Below, one piece after another: positions 1 through 6,759 of a DNA stretch of 10,450 bases. Made by a program: the position numbers and the translations under genes. The notes beneath the pieces were generated by a model, which worked only from the letters and a program-made list of their open reading frames with translations, was not told where the DNA came from and made no database searches. The DNA comes from JANRIZ01 sp033764445 (GTDB lineage: Bacteria > Verrucomicrobiota > Verrucomicrobiia > JAWXBN01). The stretch lies in assembly GCA_033764445.1 (NCBI GenBank), contig JANRIZ010000121.1, positions 1 through 10,450 on the forward strand, written 5' to 3'. Within the stretch, counting starts at the first letter, position 1, and the number at the start of each line of letters is the position of its first letter.

Positions 1-18
1 GGCCAAAATGCGGCGGTC
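1..18. repeat. 18-nt direct repeat, left copy
   Basis: The 18 bases GGCCAAAATGCGGCGGTC at the left edge recur exactly at 110-127. The copy touches the window border, so the true repeat may extend further left. The right copy directly abuts a minus-strand element made of CACAAAA-type units, so the unseen left flank may hold a second copy of that element. The sequence between the copies is very GC-rich and includes an imperfect hairpin at 43-61. Open frames cross this stretch but none has a recognisable protein. Confidence 0.7.
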
Positions 19-72
19 CGTTGGGCCTCGCAGAGCGGAGGCGGGGGCGCGTGCGCTCCCCGGGCGGTTAAG

Positions 73-127
73 AAAGAATCCACCTTTTGTGTGTTTTGCG
101 CGTTTTTGTGGCCAAAATGCGGCGGTC
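73..127 (-). repeat. Dispersed intergenic repeat element of CACAAAA-type units, with right copy of the 18-nt repeat
   Basis: Read on the minus strand, this stretch carries three degenerate units of about 9-10 bases built on CACAAAA or CGCAAAA, preceded by GACCGCCGCATTTTGGC. It resembles short intergenic elements of the 'ccacaaaaacacaaaa' or 'ccacgaagaacacgaag' kind that I recall from Verrucomicrobiota, Planctomycetes and Deltaproteobacteria genomes; that likeness is from memory, not a search. A related plus-strand element occurs at 5995-6021. Bases 110-127 are identical to 1-18. Confidence 0.45.
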
Positions 128-211
128 ACTGTCTGGCGCAACATTTTCAGGTGGCTTTGCGGAGGTGTGGTGGGCCTGGTCATGAAAATGGGAAAACGGA
201 AATAAAACTGC

Positions 212-241
212 TTGCACAGGCCGTGGGCATCTGCTTATATG
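212..241 (+). promoter_or_regulatory. Candidate sigma-70-like promoter for rpsO
   Basis: TTGCAC at 212-217 and TATATG at 236-241 are separated by 18 bases and lie about 33 bases before the rpsO start. Both boxes are poor matches to TTGACA and TATAAT (three and four of six). The sequence between about 180 and 240 is AT-richer than its surroundings, which fits a promoter. It could equally be chance. Confidence 0.3.
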
Positions 242-273
242 CTCGGCTTCAATCTCGAACAGGAAACATACAC

Positions 274-531
274 ATGATCGATAAGACACAGGTCGTCAAA
301 GACTTCCAAACCAACAAGAAGGACACCGGTTCCGCCGATGTCCAGATTGCGCTTTTGACCAGCAGGATCAACGAGCTGACCGTCCATTTCCAGTCCCATC
401 GCAAGGACCATTCGTCCCGTCGCGGGCTTTTGCATATGGTCGCCCGGCGTCGCAGCCTGCTGGACTATTTGAGCCGTACGGATAATGACCGTTACCAGGC
501 TTTGATCAAAAAGCTCAACCTCCGCAAATAA
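274..531 (+). CDS. rpsO: 30S ribosomal protein S15
   Basis: Encodes 85 residues, close to the usual 88-89 for bacterial S15. S15 is a primary binding protein of the 30S subunit central domain; it binds 16S rRNA helices 20-22 and nucleates platform assembly. The family signature is plain: LTSRINELTVHFQSHRKD at residues 28-45, then HSSRRGLL at 46-53, RRRSLLDYL at 58-66, and the C-terminal RYQALIKKLNLRK. The ATG at 274 was chosen because AGGAAA at 261-266 sits seven bases upstream and the protein then begins exactly as S15 does; the frame is open further left but that extension has no S15 similarity. pnp follows, the order known from many bacteria, but a strong terminator separates them. S15 represses its own translation in several bacteria; the leader here was not seen to carry an obvious S15-like binding structure. 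Confidence 0.97.
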   Translation: MIDKTQVVKDFQTNKKDTGSADVQIALLTSRINELTVHFQSHRKDHSSRRGLLHMVARRRSLLDYLSRTDNDRYQALIKKLNLRK

Positions 532-545
532 CGGGGAAACATTTC

Positions 546-575
546 ACGGCATGGGAGAACCCCATGCCGTTTTTC
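546..575 (+). terminator. Rho-independent terminator after rpsO
   Basis: A perfect 10-bp stem (546-555 ACGGCATGGG paired with 561-570 CCCATGCCGT), a five-base loop and a run of five T at 570-574 lie 14 bases after the rpsO stop. This is a textbook intrinsic terminator. The rpsO-pnp intergenic terminator of Escherichia coli is in the same place, so partial read-through into pnp is likely rather than complete separation. Confidence 0.92.
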
Positions 576-672
576 GTCAGAAACCAAGAACAACCGGACA
601 CAACCATATCCCGGCTGGGACACGAAGGTCTCTTTCCAAAATCACTGCCACGCTGATTGGCTCCCTAGATTC

Positions 673-713
673 TAGATTCAAGTCCGTGCCCGTTCCGGAT
701 GGGTTTGAATCTA
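673..713 (+). promoter_or_regulatory. Hairpin in the pnp leader
   Basis: TAGATTCAAGTCC (673-685) pairs with GGGTTTGAATCTA (701-713): 13 base pairs with two G-U wobbles around a 15-base loop (686-700). No T run follows, so it is not a terminator. The loop contains CCGTTCCG (690-697), complementary to CGGAACGG at 738-745, which would allow a pseudoknot. Confidence 0.6.
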
Positions 714-778
714 CGATCTACGGTCCTTCAGGACAGGCGGAACGGTTCAGGAAACCCCATTGTCCGTGCCCGTTCCGG
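682..778. repeat. 17-nt direct repeat pair in the pnp leader (682-698 and 762-778)
   Basis: The 17 bases GTCCGTGCCCGTTCCGG occur twice, 80 bases apart. The first copy spans the left arm and loop of the leader hairpin; the second lies about 33 bases before the pnp start codon and about 20 before its ribosome binding site. An exact 17-base repeat in a 240-base leader is unlikely by chance. Confidence 0.85.
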
Positions 779-797
779 GATCCGTCCACAGAAAGAA

Positions 798-803
798 AAG
801 GAA
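798..803 (+). promoter_or_regulatory. Ribosome binding site of pnp
   Basis: AAGGAA at 798-803 lies eight bases before the ATG at 812. It decides the start against ATG codons further upstream in the same open frame (for example 551). Confidence 0.75.
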
Positions 804-811
804 CCATCATT

Positions 812-2950
812 ATGGCACATCACAAAGTCAGTCGCAAAATCGGTGCACTCGAAACCGTCATTGAAACCGGCAAAATCGCCAAACAGGCCAGTGGGGCCGT
901 CATGGTCAGCTGCGGGGAGACCGTCGTTTTTGTCGCCGCCACCGCGGCGGATGCCGTCAAGGACGGCCAGGACTTTTTTCCCCTGACCGTTGACTACCGT
1001 GAAAAGGCCTCTTCGGCCGGGCGTTTCCCCGGGGGCTACTTCAAGCGTGAGGGCAAACCCACCGAAAAGGAAATTCTCACCGCCCGCATGACCGATCGCC
1101 CGATCCGTCCGCTTTTCCCCGAGGGATTTTTCAACGAGGTGCAGATCATCTCCTTCACCCTGTCTGTTGACGGTGAAAACGATCCCGACATTCTGAGCAT
1201 CAACGGGGCCTCCGCCGCGCTGATGGTTTCGGACATCCCCTTTGACGGACCCGTGGGTGCTGTCCGCGTGGGCCGCATCAACGGCCAGTTTGTGGCCAAC
1301 CCGACCCATGCCCAGATGGAGGACAGCGATCTGAACCTCGTTTATGTGGGCACGGACGAGGAGATCATGATGATCGAAGGGGACGCGCAGGAATTGAGTG
1401 AGGCCGATTTTTTTGCCTCCCTGGAGTTTGCCCAGACCCACGCCCGCGAGGCCATCGCCCTCCAGCGCGAACTGGCTGCCAAGGTGGCCAAACCCAAGCG
1501 CCAGTTCCCCCTGAGTGTGGTCCGCCCCGAGGTGCTGGCCACCGCCACCGAGTTTGTCGGCAAGCGGGTGTTTGACGTCATTGTCATTCCCGGAAAGCAG
1601 GAGCGTCAGGAAGCCTCCGCCAAACTGGCCGCCGCCACCGTCGAGGCCATCAAGGCCAAACATGCGGATGCGACCGATTACGAACTGCGCGAGGCCTACC
1701 ACAAGATTGAGAACGACGCCGTGCGCCACAATCTGCTCACCGGAAAACGCATGGATGGGCGCGGGGCCAAGGACCTCCGGGCGCTGACCGCCGAAGTCGG
1801 ACTCCTGCCCCGGATCCACGGGTCGGCCCTTTTCCAACGCGGGGAAACCCAGGCCGTGGTCATTGCCACCATCGGTTCGCACGATGATGCCCAGGAACTC
1901 GACGGCATCACCGGCGGGACCATGGAAAAACGTTTCATCCTGCACTACAATTTCCCGCCCTTCAGCGTCGGTGAAACCGGACGTTTCAACGCCCCCGGAC
2001 GCCGCGAGATCGGTCATGGAAACCTTGCCGAACGTTCGCTCCGTCCCGTCATTCCCACCAAGGATTTTGCGTACACCATCCGTCTGGTCTCCGAGATCAT
2101 GGAGTCCAACGGGTCGACCTCCATGGCCTCCGTCTGCGGCGGGACACTGGCCCTGATGGACGCGGGCATCCCCATCAAGGCCCCCGTGGCCGGCATTTCC
2201 ATCGGACTTTGCACCGAGTTTGACGCCCAGGGCAAAAGCAAGAATGCCGTGACCCTGGTGGACATCATCGGAAGCGAGGATCATTACGGCGACATGGATT
2301 TCAAGGTGTGCGGGACCCGCACCGGCATCACCGGATTCCAGCTCGACCTGAAGATCCGGGGACTGAGCTTTCCCCTGGCCAAACAGGCGCTTGAGGAGGC
2401 GCGGAGCACGCGGATGAAGATTCTCGACGTGATGGAGGCCGCCATCCCCGTCCACCGCAGTGACATGAGCCCGTATGCCCCCCGCATCTACTCGATGCGC
2501 GTTCCCGCCACCAAGATCGGCCTGATCATCGGGCCCGGCGGAAAACAGATCAAATCCATCACCGCCGAGACGGGATGCGACATTTCCATTGATGACAAGG
2601 GCGACTGCGGCATTGTCATGATTTCCAGCAACAACGGCGAGGCCGCCAACCGCGCCATGGAGATCATCCGCGGACTGACCGAGGAGGCCGAAGTCGGCAG
2701 GATCTACCACGGGACGGTCACCGGCACGAAGGAATTCGGCGCCTTTGTGGAAATCATGCCCGGCAAGGAGGGCCTGTGCCACATCAGCGAACTGAGCAAC
2801 ACACGGGTCAACCGCACCGAGGACGTCGCCAAAGTTGGTGACAAAATGTGGGTGAAGGTGTTAGAAATGGATGATCGCGGCAAGATCCGCCTCAGCCGCA
2901 AAGCGGCGATGGCCGAACGGGATGCAGCCGCACAACCCGCCAATGCCTGA
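812..2950 (+). CDS. pnp: Polyribonucleotide nucleotidyltransferase (polynucleotide phosphorylase)
   Basis: Encodes 712 residues, near the 711 of the E. coli enzyme. PNPase degrades RNA 3' to 5' using phosphate, releasing nucleoside diphosphates, and can run in reverse as a tailing enzyme; it works as a trimer in the cytoplasm, often in a degradosome. Domain order is complete: first RNase PH-like domain from about residue 10 to 145, all-helical linker about 240-310, second RNase PH domain about 320-550 with the catalytic stretch SEDHYGDMDFK (488-498; Asp490 and Asp496 match E. coli Asp486 and Asp492), KH domain with GPGG at 574-577, and S1 domain about 627-697 (GAFVEIMPGKEGLCHISEL at 643-661). 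The start at 812 has a good ribosome binding site and matches the family N terminus. The leader upstream is folded and may mediate autocontrol. A strong hairpin terminator lies 31 bases after the stop, inside the next gene. Confidence 0.97.
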   Translation: MAHHKVSRKIGALETVIETGKIAKQASGAVMVSCGETVVFVAATAADAVKDGQDFFPLTVDYREKASSAGRFPGGYFKREGKPTEKEILTARMTDRPIRPLFPEGFFNEVQIISFTLSVDGENDPDILSINGASAALMVSDIPFDGPVGAVRVGRINGQFVANPTHAQMEDSDLNLVYVGTDEEIMMIEGDAQELSEADFFASLEFAQTHAREAIALQRELAAKVAKPKRQFPLSVVRPEVLATATEFVGKRVFDVIVIPGKQERQEASAKLAAATVEAIKAKHADATDYELREAYHKIENDAVRHNLLTGKRMDGRGAKDLRALTAEVGLLPRIHGSALFQRGETQAVVIATIGSHDDAQELDGITGGTMEKRFILHYNFPPFSVGETGRFNAPGRREIGHGNLAERSLRPVIPTKDFAYTIRLVSEIMESNGSTSMASVCGGTLALMDAGIPIKAPVAGISIGLCTEFDAQGKSKNAVTLVDIIGSEDHYGDMDFKVCGTRTGITGFQLDLKIRGLSFPLAKQALEEARSTRMKILDVMEAAIPVHRSDMSPYAPRIYSMRVPATKIGLIIGPGGKQIKSITAETGCDISIDDKGDCGIVMISSNNGEAANRAMEIIRGLTEEAEVGRIYHGTVTGTKEFGAFVEIMPGKEGLCHISELSNTRVNRTEDVAKVGDKMWVKVLEMDDRGKIRLSRKAAMAERDAAAQPANA

Positions 2951-2963
2951 AAAGCCCTCCCCC

Positions 2964-5900
2964 ATGCCGGTTCCATTTCAAACCCGTTCACGACACCATT
3001 CGTGGACGGGTTTTTGTTTGGGGGTGGTGCTGCTGGGTTTTCTGACGGTTCTTCCGGATGTACACGGGCAGAAGGTGCGCCGGGCCGATGAAATCTGCAA
3101 TGATGCGGAGAAGGCCATCACCGAGGGCCGGTTTGGGGATGCGATCGTGGACCTGGACGATTTGCTGACGCGGTACAAGGCCTCCCCGGAATTGCCCCGG
3201 GCCAGGTACATGCTTTCATTTTCGTATGTGATGACCGGGGAGTTCAATGCCGCCATCAACCGTCTGGTGGAGATGCTGGCGGACAAAAATCTGGATCCGG
3301 TCCTTCGGGAGCAGGGATTGTTTCTGCTTGCCCAGGCGTACACGAGCCAGACCTCGAAACTGGAGAAGGAGGAGGAAAAGCAGGCCTTTTTCAAAAAGGC
3401 GGAGGAGACCTACAGCAAATTCCTGACGGATTTCCCCAAGAGCCAGTTCCGTGAGGATACCCTCAACGGACGCGGGCTGGTGTATTTTTTTCTGGATCAA
3501 CCCGAGAACTCGATCCGTGACCTGGAACTGTCCCTGAAGGACTACCCCAAGAGCGAGTCGGTCCTGGATACAAAATTTCTGCTGGGCCTGGTCAATGCCT
3601 CGCTGGCCGTGGAGATGGCCCAGGCCAAAAAACCCGAGGAGACCGCCAAACGCTTTGCCGTTGCGAACAAACTTTTTGTGGAGATTGTGGAGGATGGACG
3701 GGACATTCCGCTGGCCAATGATGCCCGGTACCGCATGGCGGAGATCCTGCTCAACGATGAAAAGTTCAAGGAGGCCCTGCCCTACTACCGGAAAATCCTG
3801 CCCAAGACCACCGTCCTCGAAAAGCAGCAGGAAAAGGTCAACCGCATCCAGGAGGAGATGAAGGAGGCCGTGCGGCAGAAGAACCAGGAACGGGTCCGGG
3901 CGTTGCAGCGGTATTACCAGAAGGAGCGGGGCAAATTGCGGGAGATCGAGGAGAAGACGGATCTGTACATCGAGGCGGCCATCCGGCGCTCGGGCATCTA
4001 CAACAATCTCAACCGCCAGGACGAGGCCCGCATTTTGCTCCGTCAGTATGCGCCCTTTCTCAAGCCCGAGCAGCAGAAATCCGCCCGGAACCAGACGGTC
4101 ATTTCCTTTGCGGCACAGGGGTTGCTCCCGCAGGCCGAGAGTGAGGCCGAAAAGTTTGAGAAGGACTATCCCAATTCCGTCGAGGCCGACCAGTTTGCGA
4201 TGCTCATTGGCAATGCCTATCTGACCCAGGGTAAGAAGGATCAGGCGTTGGAAACTTTGAAAAAGGGATTGGAAAAGTATCCCAAAGGCCGGTCCGCCCC
4301 GGAAATCCTTGTCCTGATGGCCACCATCCTCAAGGACCAAGGCAAACTGGATGAGGCGGTGAAAATTTTCGAGGATTTCCTTTCCAAAAAGGGGGATTCG
4401 GAGATGGCCCAGGGCATCATGCTCAATCTCGCGCAGGCGTTGTACTCGATGAAGGAATATGATCGGGCCGTCAAGGCCCTCAACGATTTCCGGTCCAAGT
4501 ATCCCAACAGTGCCAATTTTTTCGACACATTCACTCTTCAGGCCAAGATGCAGATGGATCAGGCGAAGTATGACGACGCCATCAAGAGCCTGCGGGAGAT
4601 GCTGGCGAACAAACCCGCCCCCCCCGACAAGTCCGGCGCGCTGGCGCTGTACATGATCGCCCAGTGCCATGAGAAGGCCAAAAAGGATGAGGACGCCCTC
4701 AAGGCCTATCAGGAATGCGTGGACAAGTATCCCAAGGAAACGATCGCCGAGGAGTGTGCCAAGCGCATTGCCCTGACGCATCAGCGCCGGAAGGACCCCG
4801 CCAGGATGGTGGAGGCCTTTGAGATGCTCATAGCCAAATTCCCGCAGAGCGAACTGGTTGCCGACGCCCATGTGGCCATCGGACAGAGTTACGAACAGCA
4901 GAAGCCGCCCCAGTACGACAAGGCCCTGGAGCGGTACCGGAAAATGCAGGAGGCCTTCAAGGGGAAACCGCAGGAGGCCCTGGCCATCCAGCGCATGGCC
5001 AACCTGCCGGTCATCCAGGCCCGGTCCATGGCCAAGTACGCGTCCCTGATGCCCGACGAACAGAAAAAGTGGAATGCGTTCATCGATGAGGGTCTCAAAA
5101 CCTATGAGCAGATCATCGAGAAGATGCCCACCCACGAAAAGGCCACTGATGCGTTGGCGGCCCTGTTTGACATCCACAAACTGCGGGTGGATGCGGGGTT
5201 GATCAAGCCCGGGGAGATCGCCGGATATTTTGAGACCCTCGCCGGCAAAAACGGGTCCAACGCCCAATTGAAAACCAACATCGAGACCACACAGGCCGCC
5301 GTCCTGTTGTATGCGGGCCAGCCGACACAATCCCTGGAGCTTTTCCGGAAGGCCCTCGCCTCCAACCCCGGGGTCCGGCTCAGCTCCGACAACCAGTTCC
5401 AATACGGGCTGGCCCTGCTCGAAAACGGCATGACCGCCGAGGCCTTGCAGGCGTTTCAAAAACAGTATTCGGAGAACCAGAAAAACCAGGTGGAAAGCGC
5501 CAAGGGATTTTACGGCATGGGCCAGGCCTTCCTCAAACTGCAGAAGTGGGAGGATGCGGAGACCGCCTTTGGGGCGCTCATACGCATGCCGTGGAGCCCC
5601 TATGTCCAGGATGGGCAGGCGGCATTGGGACTGGGGATTGCCCAGTTGGAACTCAAAAAATATGACGAGGCCGTCAAAACACTTACGTCGGCCCTGCAGA
5701 TCAGAAATTCCTCAAATCGGACCAAGGCCGTGACCATGCTCAGGCTTGGGGATGCCTTTGCCGCCCAGGGTAAAAAGCGGGTGCCGCCCCAGGGTCCGGA
5801 TGCCCTGGGGTACTACGTCAAGGTCGAGGCCTTTTATGGATTTGAAAAGGACGTGGCCGCCGAGGCGATTTACAAGGCCGTGGTCATTTACCGCGAATTG

Positions 5901-5981
5901 GGAAACACCAAGGAAGCCGACGAGTACGTGGCCCGCATGAAGAAAAACTACGCGGATACCGAGTGGGCCAAAAAGCTTTGA
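2964..5981 (+). CDS. Large exported tetratricopeptide-repeat protein
   Basis: Encodes about 1,005 residues from ATG 2964. The N terminus looks like a Sec signal peptide: basic stretch RSRHH (8-12), hydrophobic GFCLGVVLLGFLTVL (16-30), probable cleavage after VHG (33-35). No lipobox cysteine is seen, so a periplasmic or peripheral envelope location is inferred. The rest is almost entirely helix-turn-helix TPR units, with recurrent phrases such as FLTDFPKS, FEKDYPNS, FRSKYPNS and AKFPQSEL in the BamD/YbgF/Sel1-like style. A charged segment at about 285-335 (LEKQQEKVNRIQEEM and onward) looks like a coiled coil. No enzyme motif is visible; a scaffold or envelope-assembly role is only a guess. The start is uncertain: in-frame ATGs at 2922 and 2943 overlap pnp, while 2964 has a weak GAAAAG nine bases upstream and gives the most compact signal peptide. 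All three precede a strong terminator hairpin at 2981-3015. Confidence 0.88.
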   Translation: MPVPFQTRSRHHSWTGFCLGVVLLGFLTVLPDVHGQKVRRADEICNDAEKAITEGRFGDAIVDLDDLLTRYKASPELPRARYMLSFSYVMTGEFNAAINRLVEMLADKNLDPVLREQGLFLLAQAYTSQTSKLEKEEEKQAFFKKAEETYSKFLTDFPKSQFREDTLNGRGLVYFFLDQPENSIRDLELSLKDYPKSESVLDTKFLLGLVNASLAVEMAQAKKPEETAKRFAVANKLFVEIVEDGRDIPLANDARYRMAEILLNDEKFKEALPYYRKILPKTTVLEKQQEKVNRIQEEMKEAVRQKNQERVRALQRYYQKERGKLREIEEKTDLYIEAAIRRSGIYNNLNRQDEARILLRQYAPFLKPEQQKSARNQTVISFAAQGLLPQAESEAEKFEKDYPNSVEADQFAMLIGNAYLTQGKKDQALETLKKGLEKYPKGRSAPEILVLMATILKDQGKLDEAVKIFEDFLSKKGDSEMAQGIMLNLAQALYSMKEYDRAVKALNDFRSKYPNSANFFDTFTLQAKMQMDQAKYDDAIKSLREMLANKPAPPDKSGALALYMIAQCHEKAKKDEDALKAYQECVDKYPKETIAEECAKRIALTHQRRKDPARMVEAFEMLIAKFPQSELVADAHVAIGQSYEQQKPPQYDKALERYRKMQEAFKGKPQEALAIQRMANLPVIQARSMAKYASLMPDEQKKWNAFIDEGLKTYEQIIEKMPTHEKATDALAALFDIHKLRVDAGLIKPGEIAGYFETLAGKNGSNAQLKTNIETTQAAVLLYAGQPTQSLELFRKALASNPGVRLSSDNQFQYGLALLENGMTAEALQAFQKQYSENQKNQVESAKGFYGMGQAFLKLQKWEDAETAFGALIRMPWSPYVQDGQAALGLGIAQLELKKYDEAVKTLTSALQIRNSSNRTKAVTMLRLGDAFAAQGKKRVPPQGPDALGYYVKVEAFYGFEKDVAAEAIYKAVVIYRELGNTKEADEYVARMKKNYADTEWAKKL
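2981..3015 (+). terminator. Strong intrinsic terminator after pnp, embedded in the TPR coding sequence
   Basis: AACCCGTTCACGA (2981-2993) pairs with TCGTGGACGGGTT (3000-3012): 13 base pairs with one G-U wobble and a six-base loop, followed by TTTTTGTTT from 3011. It lies 31 bases after the pnp stop, where a pnp terminator is expected, but it falls within signal-peptide codons 6-17 of the downstream gene. Confidence 0.85.
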
Positions 5982-5994
5982 GGAAAAGTTTTTA

Positions 5995-6021
5995 CCACGA
6001 AGAAACGAAGGTCACGAAGGA
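5995..6021 (+). repeat. Short dispersed repeat: three 9-base CACGAAGG-type units
   Basis: Three successive 9-base units, CCACGAAGA, AACGAAGGT and CACGAAGGA, follow TTTTTA shortly after the TPR stop codon. This has the form of the 'ttaccacgaagaacacgaagg' intergenic elements that I recall as abundant in Verrucomicrobiota, Planctomycetes and some Deltaproteobacteria (memory only). No terminator was seen in this gap. Confidence 0.55.
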
Positions 6022-6054
6022 TATGCCCGGGGTCGGCAGAAATGGGGTGTCAGC

Positions 6055-6699
6055 ATGACGCGTGCAGATCGAGCCACCCTGATTTTGAGCAAGCTCAAGG
6101 CCACCTATCCAGAAGCCCATTGTGAACTCAACCATCGCAATCCGCTCGAGCTTCTGATTGCCACGATCCTTTCAGCACAATGCACGGATAAGCGGGTCAA
6201 TATTGTCACGGTGGACCTTTTCAAGAAGTATCGTACGGCGCAGGAGTATGCCGATGCTCCAATTGGGGAATTGGAGTTGCTGGTCAAATCCACTGGTTTT
6301 TACCGGAACAAGGCCAAAAACATCAAGGCCTGCTGTCAGCAACTGGTGGATCGGCACAAGGGGGAAGTGCCCCGGACCATGGAGGAGCTGGAGGTGCTGC
6401 CGGGTGTGGGACGCAAAACCGCCAATGTGGTCCTTGGGAACGCCTTTGGGATGAATGTCGGTGTGGTCGTGGATACCCATGTCGGACGCCTGGCGCGGAG
6501 GTTCAGGCTCACCACCCAGGAGGACCCTGTCAAGGTGGAGAAGGACCTCATCAGACTCTTTCCACAGGATCAGTGGTGCGATCTCTCCCATCTTTTCATC
6601 TGGCATGGGCGCCAGCGGTGCATGGCCCGGCACCCCGACTGCGCCCATTGCGAGCTGGCCGATCTGTGCCCCAGTGCGATGGGTGATCGGCAGCCGTGA
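6055..6699 (+). CDS. nth: Endonuclease III (DNA glycosylase / AP lyase)
   Basis: Encodes 214 residues, the usual size (E. coli Nth has 211). The enzyme removes oxidised pyrimidines from DNA and nicks the abasic site by beta-elimination, starting base-excision repair. The helix-hairpin-helix LPGVGRKTANVV lies at 115-126 with the catalytic Lys121; the catalytic Asp140 is in VVVDTHVGRLARR. The C-terminal [4Fe-4S] loop is intact with the exact C-X6-C-X2-C-X5-C spacing (Cys189, 196, 199, 205). The ATG at 6055 yields the normal Nth N terminus; the upstream GGGGTGTC is a poor ribosome binding site. It sits 73 bases after the TPR gene and 60 before bioB, on the same strand, so cotranscription is possible, but no functional link is evident. 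MutY is excluded by the short length and the absence of its C-terminal domain. Confidence 0.96.
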   Translation: MTRADRATLILSKLKATYPEAHCELNHRNPLELLIATILSAQCTDKRVNIVTVDLFKKYRTAQEYADAPIGELELLVKSTGFYRNKAKNIKACCQQLVDRHKGEVPRTMEELEVLPGVGRKTANVVLGNAFGMNVGVVVDTHVGRLARRFRLTTQEDPVKVEKDLIRLFPQDQWCDLSHLFIWHGRQRCMARHPDCAHCELADLCPSAMGDRQP

Positions 6700-6759
6700 G
6701 ATTTACCCTTGAGATTGCCGGGGGGAGCGGTTAGGACATTGTGAAACAAAACCCCTCCC

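Larger units (their letters stand above)
576..811 (+). promoter_or_regulatory. Structured leader between rpsO terminator and pnp
   Basis: This 236-base stretch has no gene I recognise; the pnp frame is open through it but shows no PNPase similarity. It holds a tandem repeat of TAGATTC (666-679), a long hairpin (673-713), two exact 17-base copies of GTCCGTGCCCGTTCCGG (682-698 and 762-778), and CGGAACGG at 738-745, which can pair with CCGTTCCG inside either copy. No convincing promoter boxes were found, though pnp probably has one here. In enterobacteria the pnp leader is folded, cut by RNase III and used for PNPase autocontrol; an analogous role here is inference. Confidence 0.5.

Noticed and set aside
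8..205. 65-residue open frame at the left edge
   Set aside because: It overlaps the repeat-rich region, has no ribosome binding site and no recognisable protein; it could be a gene tail but cannot be supported.
91..273. N-terminal extension of S15 from ATG 91
   Set aside because: The added residues are Cys/Gly/Trp-rich and unlike S15; ATG 274 gives the standard family start with a Shine-Dalgarno site.
673..713. Leader hairpin as a second rpsO terminator
   Set aside because: No T run follows the stem, and a strong terminator already lies at 546-575.
551..811. N-terminal extension of PNPase from ATG 551
   Set aside because: That ATG lies inside the rpsO terminator stem, the extension has no family similarity, and ATG 812 has a proper ribosome binding site and the expected family length.
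728..2782. 684-residue open frame on the minus strand across pnp
   Set aside because: It lies wholly opposite a gene with full PNPase domain structure and gives a low-complexity Gly/Asp/His-rich product with no motif; it is a product of GC-rich codon use.
3216..5459. 747-residue open frame on the minus strand across the TPR gene
   Set aside because: The sense strand encodes clear TPR units with a signal peptide; the antisense product is Leu/Gly/His-rich and unrecognisable.
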